Assembly: GCA_040755395.1 (NCBI GenBank)
Contig: JBFMAX010000006.1
Span: forward strand, 1 to 64,000
From: Nitrospirota bacterium
Lineage (GTDB): Bacteria; Nitrospirota; Nitrospiria; Nitrospirales; Nitrospiraceae
DNA length: 64,000 bases
Direction of reading: 5' to 3'
A program made the translations under genes and the position numbers. Shown here piece by piece: positions 35,005-44,077 of this stretch. Below the pieces are notes generated by a model. The model was not told the origin of the DNA. It saw only the letters and a program-made list of their open reading frames with translations, and made no database searches. The number at the start of each line of letters is the position of its first letter. Positions within the stretch are counted from its first letter, which is position 1.

Positions 35005-35567
35005 GAGATCGGCTCTCGCTCGGACGCGCGCGAGTGACAGGTGGGACGTGAGCCGTAGCGAGAGCGGGGCTGCGGGTCCAGCAGGCGGACGATCGCCCGG
35101 TCGCTCAGACCGTCTAGCAAGGCCTTGACGGTGCGGTTCAAGACAGGATGCGCCCAGTCCGGATCCAGTTCGGCGAGCGGCACAAGCGCAAATCGCCGAA
35201 GATGCACGCGGGGGTGGGGAATGACCAAATCCGGCTCCTGGATGATATGCGCGCCGTAAAACAGGATGTCGAGATCGAGCGTCCGTGGTCCGCCTCGGTG
35301 TTCCTGGTCGCGGCCCAGTGAAGATTCAATTTCCCGACAAACCTCCAGCAGGCTCCGCGCCGTCACGTCGGTCTCCATCCGGACGACGCCGTTCAGGAAC
35401 CAGCCGGCGCCGGGATCGGTGCAGTCCGTGACCGGCTCGGTCTCATAGAGCGACGACACGCCGATGACCCGCGAATGGGGAAGCAGGCCCAGCAACGTCA
35501 CCGCCCGATCACAGTAATCGAGCCGATCGCCCACGTTGGAGCCGAAGCCGATGAATACAGTGACCAT
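35001..35567 (-). CDS. folK: 2-amino-4-hydroxy-6-hydroxymethyldihydropteridine pyrophosphokinase
   Basis: Pyrophosphorylates the pterin in folate synthesis. The 188-residue protein starts FIGFGSNVGDR, with the ETEP loop and the diagnostic PRTLDLDILFYG and IPHPRVHLRRFAL motifs. A basic C-terminal tail of about 25 residues exceeds the usual length. Overlaps panC by four bases. A stem-loop repeat lies between it and dapL upstream. Confidence 0.94.
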   Translation of the reverse strand: MVTVFIGFGSNVGDRLDYCDRAVTLLGLLPHSRVIGVSSLYETEPVTDCTDPGAGWFLNGVVRMETDVTARSLLEVCREIESSLGRDQEHRGGPRTLDLDILFYGAHIIQEPDLVIPHPRVHLRRFALVPLAELDPDWAHPVLNRTVKALLDGLSDRAIVRLLDPQPRSRYGSRPTCHSRASEREPIS

Positions 35568-35581
35568 AAGAAAATCGTCAT

Positions 35582-35662
35582 ACGTGACACGTGACTCGTG
35601 ACACGAACGTGGAAATCCGCCGCGCGTTGCGCTCGTTACGCGTCACGCATCTCGCGTCACGT
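35582..35662. repeat. imperfect stem-loop of CGTGAC-type oligomers
   Basis: Left arm ACGTGACACGTGACTCGTGA and right arm TCGCGTCACGT pair as an imperfect 24-base stem (about 19 of 24 positions) around a GC-rich loop. Both arms are built of short CGTGAC/GTCACG units. It fills the gap between dapL and folK and could act as a weak terminator or processing signal. Confidence 0.5.
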
Positions 35663-35663
35663 C

Positions 35664-36845
35664 TTAAAATCCCTCCTTCCGGATGCGTTCCACTGCTTCC
35701 GCCAGCCGCTCCTTGGTCGTGCAGAGGGTCATGCGAATATAGCCTTCGCCCGGCGCGCCGAAGCCGTTGCCCGGCGTGGTGACGAGCCCCGCCTTCTCCA
35801 ACAGGTGCGCAGTGAAGGAGGCCGAGGTGTAGCCTTTCGGCACGGCGATCCAGACATAGAAGGCCGCTGGAGGGGTTTCGACCTCCAGTCCGAGCTTTTG
35901 GAGTCCCGGCACCAGCACGTCGCGCCGTTCTTGATAGATCTTGCGCAAGCCGTCGGTGACGGAATCCTCCAGCTCCAACGCCGTGATGCCGGCTTCCTGG
36001 ATGGCCTGGAAGCACCCCGAATCCAGGTTGCTCTTGATCTTGAGTAGGCCGTTCAGCACCTGCCGGTTGCCGACCGCGAAGCCGATGCGCCAGCCGGTCA
36101 TGTTGTAGGTCTTGGAAAGCGAATGGAATTCGATGCCGACGTCTTTTGCGCCCTCCACTTCCAGGAAACTGGCCGGCCGCCGCCCATCGTAAAAGATCTC
36201 CGAATAGGCCGCGTCGTGGCACACGATGATGTGGTTCGCTCGGGCGAACTCCACGACCCGTCGGAAATAGTCTTTGTCGGCGACGACCGAAGTCGGATTG
36301 TTGGGCGAGTTGAGGAACATCAGCTTGGCTTTCTTCGCCACGTCCTTCGGAATCGCGTTCAAATCCGGGAGAAACCCGTTCTGCTTGGTCAACGGCATGA
36401 TGTGGGAAACGCCGCCCGCGAAGCTGGTCCCGACCGGATAGACCGGATAGCCGGGGCTCGGTACCAGCACCACGTCGCCGGGATCGACGAACGCCAGCGG
36501 CACGTGACCGATGCCTTCTTTAGAACCGATCAGGGTGAGGACTTCCGACGCCGGGTCCAGCGTGACGTTGAACCGGCGCTTGTACCAGTCGGCCACGGCC
36601 CGACGGAATGACAGCAGCCCTTCGTACGACGGATATTGATGGTTCTTCGGGTCGGCCGCCGCCTGTTTGAGGCGCTCGATGATCGGCGCCGGCGTCGGAA
36701 GATCGGGATCTCCTACCCCCAGGTTGATGATGTCCACCCCCCGTGCGATCGCGTCCTGCTTCATCTTGTCGATGGCGGCAAACAGATACGGGGGCAGGGT
36801 CTTGATGCGGGTTGCGTATTCGATCGGGAAACAGGACATGCGCAT
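35664..36845 (-). CDS. dapL: LL-diaminopimelate aminotransferase
   Basis: Converts tetrahydrodipicolinate directly to LL-DAP, bypassing DapD/C/E. A 393-residue class I PLP aminotransferase: [12 protein letters not shown] near the start, [21 protein letters not shown], and the Schiff-base Lys in [16 protein letters not shown]. It resembles the DapL type of Nitrospira, Leptospira and methanogens more than generic aspartate aminotransferase. Start is ATG 36845 or the ATG two codons later, both behind AAAGGAG. With dapA, dapB and lysA in the window, the lysine route is nearly complete. Confidence 0.9.
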   Translation of the reverse strand: MRMSCFPIEYATRIKTLPPYLFAAIDKMKQDAIARGVDIINLGVGDPDLPTPAPIIERLKQAAADPKNHQYPSYEGLLSFRRAVADWYKRRFNVTLDPASEVLTLIGSKEGIGHVPLAFVDPGDVVLVPSPGYPVYPVGTSFAGGVSHIMPLTKQNGFLPDLNAIPKDVAKKAKLMFLNSPNNPTSVVADKDYFRRVVEFARANHIIVCHDAAYSEIFYDGRRPASFLEVEGAKDVGIEFHSLSKTYNMTGWRIGFAVGNRQVLNGLLKIKSNLDSGCFQAIQEAGITALELEDSVTDGLRKIYQERRDVLVPGLQKLGLEVETPPAAFYVWIAVPKGYTSASFTAHLLEKAGLVTTPGNGFGAPGEGYIRMTLCTTKERLAEAVERIRKEGF

Positions 36846-36994
36846 GAACTCCTTTCTTCAATCACTCTTGAGCTCTTAGCGATCAGTCGTCAGCCGTCAG
36901 CGCTGACTCGCTCTACCGGGAAGATCGAGTACGGCGCCGCATACGGACGTGCCTGCCGAGGAAGCGTTAGCCTACTAGAACCGGAGGCCGGCAA

Positions 36995-37678
36995 TCAACG
37001 TGGGAGAGCGAGCAGATGGTCGATGAGTGCGCCGGCCCGGGCATGCAGGCGCGGCAGGTGCGGCAACGCCTGCGCGAGAAGCGCGGCCGGCTGGAGCCCC
37101 GCCCGCGCGACATCCTGCGGGCATTCGCGGGAGAGCGCGTCGATCCCGTTCCGCTCCATCTCCAGATGGAACAACAGCCCGTAGGCGCGATCGCCATAGC
37201 GGAACGCTTGCACAGGCGCGGCGGCCGACCCGGCGAGCGCCACGCAGCCGGCCGGCAGGTCGAAGACTTCACCGTGCCACTCAAAGACTTCGAACGTGTC
37301 CGGGAACCGGCCGAAGACCGGGTCTTTCTTACCGTCGTCCGTGAGCCGGATCGACGTCATGCCGATCTCCAACGCGCGGCCGGGACGCACCTGCGCCCCG
37401 AGCGCCTTGGCCATGAACTGGCTCCCGAGACAGATGCCGAGGACCGGTTGGCCGGCCTGCATCGCGGCATGAATGAAGGCCGTCTCCTCCGCAATCCAGG
37501 GGTCCGGGTCACTGACCGACATCGGCCCGCCCATGACGATCAGCAGATCGCCGGGGTCTTTGGGCACGCCGTCGCGAGGCACGAGGAACTTCTCGACAGT
37601 GACCTCGCGAGCATTCAGGTGCCGGGCAAAAACGCCCGGCCCTTCGAAGGGGACATGTTGTAGACAGACGGCACGCAT
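36995..37678 (-). CDS. class I glutamine amidotransferase-like protein
   Basis: A 227-residue stand-alone GATase domain. The nucleophile Cys is in LGICLGSQ, and the catalytic His and Glu in LLFHLEME. An oxyanion segment MGGPMSVSD is present. Such proteins are annotated as GMP-synthase-like glutamine amidotransferases; the acceptor is unknown and no synthase partner is adjacent. I start it at ATG 37678 with GAGG upstream rather than the GTG two codons earlier. Confidence 0.85.
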   Translation of the reverse strand: MRAVCLQHVPFEGPGVFARHLNAREVTVEKFLVPRDGVPKDPGDLLIVMGGPMSVSDPDPWIAEETAFIHAAMQAGQPVLGICLGSQFMAKALGAQVRPGRALEIGMTSIRLTDDGKKDPVFGRFPDTFEVFEWHGEVFDLPAGCVALAGSAAAPVQAFRYGDRAYGLLFHLEMERNGIDALSRECPQDVARAGLQPAALLAQALPHLPRLHARAGALIDHLLALPR

Positions 37679-37892
37679 CGACACCTCAGAGGCATTTCTC
37701 CACTCTCTCGCGCAAGCAAAAGCCTAAAGCACTTCCACGCACAAGTCTGAGCGTCACAGCAACCTGTCCAGTCGTTTCCGTCGGCGACATGAAGCACAAC
37801 CGGCTCCCGATCGTCAAGCCCGCCGTCGGAGGGGCTGCCGACATCACGACCACCGTCTACCGTTTGCACGATGGCTGCGCTACAATTGGCCC

Positions 37893-38717
37893 ATGCGGCA
37901 CTACATTCGCAACGCCGAAGAGCTGGCTTGGCTGCTCGCGCACACGCACGGGTTTCGCGGCGGCTATGTCACCGACGTGCATGTCTCGAAACGCCGGCTG
38001 TTCGACGAGGAATCGGGACGCGACGTGCTCGCCGGGACGACGGTGACCACGGTGATCCGCTATCAGGTTCGCGGGGTCACACGGGTCGCCAAGCTGACGA
38101 TGTTTGGCGTGACGGATTTCTCGATCTTCGAACAGGAAGGCGCCGACTGTTCGACGCTGGGCGTGATTCATGCCGAGGCCGGCGCCGACCGGCTGCGATT
38201 CTGGTTCGATCCGCAGGGGGAGCTGTACGTCGTCTGCGAGGAGGCGGAACTGGAGGAAGTCTCCAAGCCCTCCAGCGAGGCCGCGCTGGCGAGCCATCTG
38301 GCTCAATGGACGTTCCAGGCCGAGTCCGGCGAAGGACCGACGGTCGAATGGCTGCTGGCCGAATTGGATCGCGCGGGGCTTCCCTGCTCGTGGAAAGCGA
38401 AACGAGTCAACGGAGCGAGCCATCCGGCGGTCCGTTGGGAAGGCCAACTCATTCCCGCGTCCTCCCACGAGGCGCCGCACCTCGGCTCGGTCTTCGTCCA
38501 GACGTACGGACCGCTGGATGGAGCCGGGTTCGGGATCGTCCTGCAGACGTCCACCCATCAGAACGGCCAGGCCGGCCGGGTGCTCGCGCTGCTGGCCGAT
38601 CTCATCGCTCGCACGTTTTCCGGTAACTGCCTGGTCGGGAATACGATTATTCCCGGGATGGACTGGGTCAACGGGAAACTCTTGGAACGCAGTCGATGGG
38701 TGGACGAGTCAGCGTGA
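37893..38717 (+). CDS. protein of unknown function
   Basis: A 274-residue soluble protein without signal peptide or membrane helices. It begins MRHYIRNAEELAWLL and has beta-rich stretches (VTTVIRYQVRGVTRVAKLTMFGVTDFSIF, FWFDPQGELYVVCEEAELEEV) and a helical C-terminus (VLALLADLIARTF). TACAAT lies just upstream and may be a -10 box. Composition is coding-like throughout. I do not recognise the family. Confidence 0.7.
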   Translation: MRHYIRNAEELAWLLAHTHGFRGGYVTDVHVSKRRLFDEESGRDVLAGTTVTTVIRYQVRGVTRVAKLTMFGVTDFSIFEQEGADCSTLGVIHAEAGADRLRFWFDPQGELYVVCEEAELEEVSKPSSEAALASHLAQWTFQAESGEGPTVEWLLAELDRAGLPCSWKAKRVNGASHPAVRWEGQLIPASSHEAPHLGSVFVQTYGPLDGAGFGIVLQTSTHQNGQAGRVLALLADLIARTFSGNCLVGNTIIPGMDWVNGKLLERSRWVDESA

Positions 38718-38727
38718 GGCCGGCCGA

Positions 38728-39420
38728 TCAGCTTTGAAAGGAACCGCCGCCGTTCTTAGACCCATTCGTGTGGGCTAAGCCGTTCGAGTAACCCGCCCGC
38801 TCGTTTTTGTTGTTCACGCACTCTACAAGATGCCAGAAGCGCAGCGGGTTGACTTTTTCTTTCCTCGCGACCTGCAACGTGGTCCCTTCCAACACGGTGT
38901 TGAGCGACAGGTCCGTGCGCCAACCGAGGTGCTTGGTCAGCGGGGAAATGACCTTCTCGACCGCGGCAATGAGCTTGTTGCCGTTGCTGAAGTGATTCAG
39001 CATCACGATCCGTCCGCCTGGTCGGCAGACGCGGATCATTTCGCTGACGACACTGCGATAATCCGGCACGGCGGTCACCACGTACGCGGCGACCACCGTA
39101 TCGAAACTGTCGTCCGGGAATTCCATCGCGCCGGCGTCCATCCGATAGAGCCGCACATGGCTCAATCCGTGGGCCGAGGCCCGTTCTTTCGCTTTCTCCA
39201 ACATGCCTTCCGAGAGATCGATGCCCACGATCTGGCAGTGGCGGGGGTACATCGGGAGCGCCAGCCCGGTGCCCACCCCGACCTCCAGGATTCGCTCATT
39301 GGGCTGCACGTTCAGGTTACGGATCGCGGATTCCCGTCCCTCGTGAAATACCTTGCCGAACACGTGGTCATAGATATTGGCGTAAGCCGTATAGACACGC
39401 TCGACTTTCTGAAGGTCCAT
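38728..39420 (-). CDS. class I SAM methyltransferase (PmtA/UbiE-like)
   Basis: A 230-residue SAM-dependent methyltransferase: motif I ILEVGVGTGLAL, motif II region GIDLSEGMLEKA, DAGAMEFPDDSFDTVVAAYVV and RPGGRIVMLNHF. The N-terminal YAYANIYDHVFG-like region recalls bacterial phosphatidylethanolamine N-methyltransferases, but substrate cannot be fixed from sequence. The start at 39420 follows GGAGGCAAC. The C-terminus is a Gly/Asn/Ser-rich tail. Convergent with the preceding hypothetical gene. Confidence 0.85.
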   Translation of the reverse strand: MDLQKVERVYTAYANIYDHVFGKVFHEGRESAIRNLNVQPNERILEVGVGTGLALPMYPRHCQIVGIDLSEGMLEKAKERASAHGLSHVRLYRMDAGAMEFPDDSFDTVVAAYVVTAVPDYRSVVSEMIRVCRPGGRIVMLNHFSNGNKLIAAVEKVISPLTKHLGWRTDLSLNTVLEGTTLQVARKEKVNPLRFWHLVECVNNKNERAGYSNGLAHTNGSKNGGGSFQS

Positions 39421-39695
39421 GTTGCCTCCACGCCTCACACGCGCCTGCCCGCGGACGCCCGCTCGGCGGAAGTAACAGCCGACGGCTTCAATGATGTGAG
39501 GGAAACCAATTAAGGCGGGGAACCAGACATGTTGAAACTACGTGCCCGCCCGGACAAAAAACGGGCTTACTCTAGCGAAGTCGTCACACCGAGTCAACAG
39601 ATTCGTACACTGCGGCCGCCTGCGCCGAGCCGCCGTCACGTCATCGGACGGGCCGCTTGTCTTTCCCTGTCTTTCGACGCGCCTTCGCATGTGCT

Positions 39696-40337
39696 ATGGT
39701 AGGCCCGATGGTGCTGGTCGGACTGTTTGCTGCAGTGTTGTTCCTCGGGCTTATCGTGGGTGACTGGTGGTTTTTTTCGAGCCTCTGGCCGGATGCCAGT
39801 CGCTACGGTTGCGGGATCGCTCGCGGCCAGGACCGATTGGACGGCACGAATCTCCTGCAGTTGAAAGACCGCTTCGACCGCAACGGCGTGCTCGCTCTTC
39901 CGCATGGCGTCGCCCGCTTTTTCCCCGAAGAGAGACGTTTGACGATTCGCCCCCAGTGTCATCTGTTCTCGTTGCGGTTTCGAACGGCTTGGCCGATCAA
40001 GGGCACGATCGACGTCATTCCGGACGGCGAGACCGTCCGGCTGGTGTACACGAAGCGGATTCCCTGGTCCTCGGCGATTCTGACACTGCTGTGGTTCGGG
40101 GTCGTCGGGTTGGGGACGATCGGGTTCCTGATCGCCTACATCATGCAAGGCGGCGCGGAGTCCTTCAGCGGACTCTTGATGGGGCTGGGGGTCACAGGGG
40201 TGGGTCTGTTGGTGGTCGCGTTCGGCCTCATCACCGTGGCGTTCGCCTATCGATTGGAGAACGGCCGTCTCATCGAGCTATACCAGGAGCTGCGCGCGGC
40301 CTTGGAGAAACCGTCCGGTCGGGCCGCTACGTCATGA
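39696..40337 (+). CDS. membrane protein of unknown function
   Basis: About 213 residues with three predicted membrane helices: an N-terminal one (MVLVGLFAAVLFLGLIVG), then after a soluble beta-rich segment two more (AILTLLWFGVVGLGTIGFLIAYI and GLGVTGVGLLVVAFGLITVAFAY). The C-terminus is short and charged. The ATG at 39696 is favoured over the earlier TTG frame start. Its end overlaps the convergent small gene by 11 bases. Confidence 0.7.
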   Translation: MVGPMVLVGLFAAVLFLGLIVGDWWFFSSLWPDASRYGCGIARGQDRLDGTNLLQLKDRFDRNGVLALPHGVARFFPEERRLTIRPQCHLFSLRFRTAWPIKGTIDVIPDGETVRLVYTKRIPWSSAILTLLWFGVVGLGTIGFLIAYIMQGGAESFSGLLMGLGVTGVGLLVVAFGLITVAFAYRLENGRLIELYQELRAALEKPSGRAATS

Positions 40338-40680
40338 AGGCATCCAGGAACCGGTCATACTCCTTCGGAAGGTCAAGGGTCTGTCGCGACCGGGCCAACC
40401 CGACGATGATGCCGCGATGCTTCTGATTGAGGCCGGCCACCGTGAACGCCTCGGCATACCGGGCCCATCGCAACTCGGGATCGACGGCGATGCGATCCCG
40501 TTCCGCGGGCGGCAAAGCCTTGAGAGTCGTCGCGAGCTGAAGAACGGCCTTTTCGACACTGTGATAGGGAGGCGCCAGTTTCAACTTCGCATAAAACGTT
40601 TCCAGGTGGCGACGAAACTCGTCGCGCAGTTGCGGAATGGGATCGAGAGGACGCGGCGCGTTGTGGGTAGCTTCAGACAT
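40327..40680 (-). CDS. small helical protein of unknown function
   Basis: A 117-residue all-helical protein beginning MSEATHNAPRP, with segments such as QLRDEFRRHLETFYAKLKL and YDRFLDAFMT. Start is taken at the ATG at 40680; the longer frame would run under the divergent lipoprotein gene. No family recognised. Convergent overlap with the membrane protein gene. Confidence 0.65.
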   Translation of the reverse strand: MSEATHNAPRPLDPIPQLRDEFRRHLETFYAKLKLAPPYHSVEKAVLQLATTLKALPPAERDRIAVDPELRWARYAEAFTVAGLNQKHRGIIVGLARSRQTLDLPKEYDRFLDAFMT

Positions 40681-40779
40681 GAATGATCGACGCTGGGTTC
40701 CTTGAAAAGGATATAGCGGCTTGTGCCAGGCAAGCAAGGGGATGACGAGGTGGACGATTTGTCGAAAGGAGAGACCGGC

Positions 40780-41259
40780 ATGAAGGCAGTGAACGGCATC
40801 GCGTTGTTGGCAGTGATGGCGGTGGTCCTCGCAGGGTGCAGCTCCTATCACCAACGGATGGGATACTCCGGCGGCGAGTACGGATGGGAGAAGGCTGCCA
40901 AGGACATGACCGCTCTCGTCCAGAAGACGATCCAGGATCCGGCCAAGGCCAAGCAGGTGAACGAGATCCTGGGCGACATCTTGGGCGAGATCAGGCACTC
41001 GACCGAGCAAAGCCGGCAGTATCACCAGAAGCTCTATGAGCTGAACGCCAACTACGAGGCCGCGCCAGAGGACTTCACGAAAATCCTCGACGACATGAAC
41101 AACCACCGCATGCGGTCGGCGTCAAAGATCCTCGGCCTCCGCTTCAAGATGAAGGAAATTCTGACGGCGCAAGAATGGAAGGCGCTCTCCGACGCGATGA
41201 CCTCGTATCGCGGCCGATACCGACACGGAGGCGAATCGGGTCAAAAAGCCGGGAGTTGA
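40780..41259 (+). CDS. lipoprotein of unknown function
   Basis: A 159-residue protein with a lipoprotein signal (MKAVNGIALLAVMAVVLAGC, lipobox LAGC). A mostly helical mature part follows, with repeated charged helices (VQKTIQDPAKAKQVNEILGDILGEI, AASKILGLRFKMKEIL-like), ending in a basic tail. The start follows AGGAGAGACCGGC, better than the upstream start at 40723. The helical, Zn-less architecture recalls periplasmic stress lipoproteins of the Spy/CpxP type in general shape only. Confidence 0.75.
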   Translation: MKAVNGIALLAVMAVVLAGCSSYHQRMGYSGGEYGWEKAAKDMTALVQKTIQDPAKAKQVNEILGDILGEIRHSTEQSRQYHQKLYELNANYEAAPEDFTKILDDMNNHRMRSASKILGLRFKMKEILTAQEWKALSDAMTSYRGRYRHGGESGQKAGS

Positions 41260-41277
41260 ACGAGGCGTCGCGAAATC

Positions 41278-41889
41278 TTACAGACTCAGGCCGGCGACCG
41301 AGGGCGTATAGTTCAGACAGAGCAACTCGGCCGTCCCTTCCGCGAGACGCAGCGCCGTCAGCGAGGCATGGTCGATCCGCGCCTGGCGCAGGCCGACGAA
41401 GTCCAGCCGCAGGTAGTGCGCCAGAACCGAGCGGATGACGTCGGCGTGTGACACGAACAAGAACGGTTCGCAGGTTCCGTTGCGGCAGGCCTCCTCGACG
41501 GCCGCCACGGCGCGGGCTTGGACCTCGGCCAGCGTTTCCCCGCCCGGCGGTCTGGCTTCGTGCGGTTTGGAGTAATAGTTTTGTTTCACCGGCTCGTCGG
41601 CCAGGTCTTTCCAGAATTTTCCCGCCCACTCGCCGACCCCGATTTCCGATAGACCGGGCAGCACGGTGACGCGCGCCCCTAAGACCGATGCCAGAATCTC
41701 CGCAGTCTGAACCGCCCGCGTGACAGGGCTCGAATAAACGGTCTGGACTCCACGGCCCTTCAAGCAGGCAGCAAGCAGATGCGCCTGAGCCTCGCCATGC
41801 TGGTTCAGCGGAACAGGCTGATCGCCCATGATTTGCCCGCTGCGGTTCCAGTCCGTTTCGCCGTGACGGACAAGCAGGATGATCGGCAT
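41278..41889 (-). CDS. histidine phosphatase family protein (phosphoglycerate-mutase-like)
   Basis: A 203-residue phosphatase: phosphoacceptor RHGETDWN near the N-terminus, SSPVTRAVQTAEIL, the acid/base Glu in LSEIGVGEWAGK, PPGGETLAEV and the second His in FVSHADVIRSVLAHYL. Compared with the GpmA of this window it lacks the TGWVD segment. It is more like CobC/GpmB-type phosphatases; substrate unknown. Confidence 0.88.
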   Translation of the reverse strand: MPIILLVRHGETDWNRSGQIMGDQPVPLNQHGEAQAHLLAACLKGRGVQTVYSSPVTRAVQTAEILASVLGARVTVLPGLSEIGVGEWAGKFWKDLADEPVKQNYYSKPHEARPPGGETLAEVQARAVAAVEEACRNGTCEPFLFVSHADVIRSVLAHYLRLDFVGLRQARIDHASLTALRLAEGTAELLCLNYTPSVAGLSL

Positions 41890-41908
41890 GGTAGACGCCT
41901 CTGGTCGA

Positions 41909-43000
41909 TTAGCCGGTCACGGCGACCCGAGCCGCGGTGGCTTCGGTCAACGGCACACGGGTCCAGGTCTCGCCGCCGTCGGTCGAACGATAGAGCCCGC
42001 TGCCGTTCGTGCCGGCGAACAAAAGATCCGGATCGCGCGGGCTCATGACGATCGTGCGGATGTTCAACGTCTCGAGCCCGTTGTTCATGGGCCGCCAACT
42101 CGCGCCGGCGTCGTCACTCTTGAAGACGCCGGCGCGTCCTCCCACGTACAGCACGTTGTGATCGGTCGGGTGGATCAGCATCGCGCTGATGAACTGATCC
42201 GGAAGAGAGCGGCCGATCCGTTCCCAGGCCTCCCCTCCGTTCGTCGTCTTGAACAGCCCGTTGGTGGTCCCGGCATAGACCGTATCGGGAGTCACCGGGT
42301 CCACGACAAGGATATTCACGCCGAGCGACATCGACGCCATGAGCTCTGTTTCCGGGATCAACCCGTTGTTGATCTTGTGCCAGGAAGCCCCGCCGTCGCG
42401 GGTCCGATAGACTCCTCCGGTCGTACCCGCGTACAAGATCTGCGGGTTCTTGGGGTTCATGGCAATGGTCACGACGATGTGCACTTCCTTCATCCCGTTC
42501 ATGCGCTCTTCCCATTCTCTGCCGCCGTCCTTGGTATAGAAGGCGCCGACCGTCGTAGCCGCATAGACGATCTCGGTGCGGGTTGGATGAAACACGAACT
42601 GGTTGACGTAGGAGACGTGCTCTTTAAGGCCCACGTTATGAGGCAGCCAATGCTGGCCGCCGTCGGGGCTTTTGTACACCGCGTCCCCCATTGTGCCGGC
42701 ATACACGGTGGCCGGGAGTTGCGGATCGACGGCGACGACCGTGACCCGCCTGGCGCTGAAGTTCGTAAACTTCTCCCAGGTCGTCCCGCCGTCGCGGGTC
42801 TTGTACACCGCCTCGTTCGTGGCGACATAGATGATGTTCGGATTCGTGGGGTGCAAAGCGATGGACACCACCGCGTCGCTTTGCTTTCCGCAAGCGGAGA
42901 GGACGAGCCACGCGACGGCCAGCGTCAGTCGCAACGCCACGAGATTCGTCGGCGAAACGGGCGTGCTATGCCGCAGGGCAAGCAAAGCGGAGAACCCCAT
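41909..43000 (-). CDS. beta-propeller lipoprotein with BNR/YCF48-like repeats
   Basis: A 363-residue protein. Signal peptide ends in a lipobox (LVLSAC). The mature protein consists of about seven repeats, each of the form 'TVYAGT...G(V/L)(Y/F)K(S/T)xDGGxxW'. Visible copies are YKTRDGGTTW, YKSPDGGQHW, YTKDGGREW, YRTRDGGASW, FKTTNGGEAW, FKSDDAGASW and YRSTDGGETW. This is a sialidase/VPS10/YCF48-type propeller, exposed on the periplasmic or outer-membrane side. The start at 43000 is chosen to give the signal peptide. The partner or assembly role cannot be told from sequence. Confidence 0.85.
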   Translation of the reverse strand: MGFSALLALRHSTPVSPTNLVALRLTLAVAWLVLSACGKQSDAVVSIALHPTNPNIIYVATNEAVYKTRDGGTTWEKFTNFSARRVTVVAVDPQLPATVYAGTMGDAVYKSPDGGQHWLPHNVGLKEHVSYVNQFVFHPTRTEIVYAATTVGAFYTKDGGREWEERMNGMKEVHIVVTIAMNPKNPQILYAGTTGGVYRTRDGGASWHKINNGLIPETELMASMSLGVNILVVDPVTPDTVYAGTTNGLFKTTNGGEAWERIGRSLPDQFISAMLIHPTDHNVLYVGGRAGVFKSDDAGASWRPMNNGLETLNIRTIVMSPRDPDLLFAGTNGSGLYRSTDGGETWTRVPLTEATAARVAVTG

Positions 43001-43272
43001 GCTGGCTGATTCCTTGCGGTCGGTGCACGAGGCAGACCGCACAAAATGTTGAGCAAGTCCGCCGGCCTGGCACTCGCTCGGCCGAGGCGATGGCTTGCAG
43101 CGAACATCGGCAGGCGATGTAGAACCTGTCCGTGTCTCCTCGGACGTTTTATTCTCACGGTGACGAAGGCGCTTTTTCAACACTTGCTAATCATACCGGG
43201 CGGGTCGAGTCAAGATACTCGGTCAGGCGCGCGGAAGGGCAAGGGAGAACGAGGTTTTCGCGCCCGGTGAGA

Positions 43273-43302
43273 TTGAATATGATTCGACGACCATGCTAGA
43301 CT
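43273..43302 (+). promoter_or_regulatory. promoter of tRNA-Val
   Basis: TTGAAT, 18 bases, TAGACT, ending 11 bases before the mature 5' end of tRNA-Val. Spacing is within the normal range. A GC-rich discriminator (GGCGCGCGGG) follows, as is usual for stable-RNA promoters. Confidence 0.5.
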
Positions 43303-43313
43303 GGCGCGCGGGT

Positions 43314-43388
43314 GGGCGATTAGCTCAGTGGGAGAGCGCTTCCCTCACACGGAAGAGGCCACTGGTTCGATACCAGTATCGCCCACCA
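43314..43388 (+). tRNA. tRNA-Val (CAC)
   Basis: The acceptor stem GGGCGAT pairs with ATCGCCC, and the CCA end is encoded. The D-arm is AGCTCAGTGGGAGAGC. The anticodon loop CTCACAC, closed by TTCC/GGAA, gives anticodon CAC (valine, GUG codons). The T-arm contains GGTTCGATACC. It stands alone without a tRNA neighbour. Confidence 0.96.
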
Positions 43389-43615
43389 TCACCGCACGTC
43401 GTGTGCTCCGCCCGCTCTTCATCGCCTTATCATAAACTGTTGCGGGCGGAGAGAGTCCTCAACCCACAACTCCTCTTCTTTGTCCCCTGTCCCCGCAGGA
43501 GCCGAGGTGGCGGAACGGGGTCAAAATCTGGACAGAATGCCAACGGTCGGCTACACTTCCGTGTGTAGTATTGGGCGGGTCTTGAGCTTTCTTGCTGAAT
43601 GACGGGAGGTGCGGC

Positions 43616-43960
43616 ATGCGGCAAGCACGGTTTCTTGTCGGAATGGCTTTCTCGATCGCAGCGACGTTGAGCCTCGGCGGCTGCGCCAGCACGAACATGG
43701 AAGGCTACACTCCACCGACGAGTATTTACGGCGCGATGGACAGCACATCCCTCGTCTATACGAATCCTATGGCCGCTTCTCCTATCAACGACCATCCGCT
43801 CCGCTGGATCGCGTTTCTTCTGCATCCCATCGGGGTGGGCCTTGACTACGGGATCAACCGGCCTGTGTACGGTCTGTCTTCTCTCAATCCCAACTTGCAC
43901 GGGTACACAAGCGAAGACGCGATGCTCGACGCCCAGCGGTATCGGTTAGGGACTCAATAA
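43616..43960 (+). CDS. small lipoprotein of unknown function
   Basis: A 114-residue protein with a lipoprotein signal peptide (FLVGMAFSIAATLSLGGC, lipobox LGGC) and mature sequence CASTNMEGYTPP. It continues with a conserved-looking segment LRWIAFLLHPIGVGLDYGINRPVYGLSSLNP that could lie against the membrane. The start at 43616 follows GGGAGGTGCGGC; the frame opens eight codons earlier. I do not recognise the family. Confidence 0.75.
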   Translation: MRQARFLVGMAFSIAATLSLGGCASTNMEGYTPPTSIYGAMDSTSLVYTNPMAASPINDHPLRWIAFLLHPIGVGLDYGINRPVYGLSSLNPNLHGYTSEDAMLDAQRYRLGTQ

Positions 43961-44077
43961 TCCGGAGACGAGCCTCTTCTTTTCACTTCACCACGCGCCG
44001 TTTCCCTCTTGCCTTTGCCCGTCGCAGTATCTTAGGGTTCATATGGGCGCCAAACGCCCGGGCGTCCATCGATCCCG

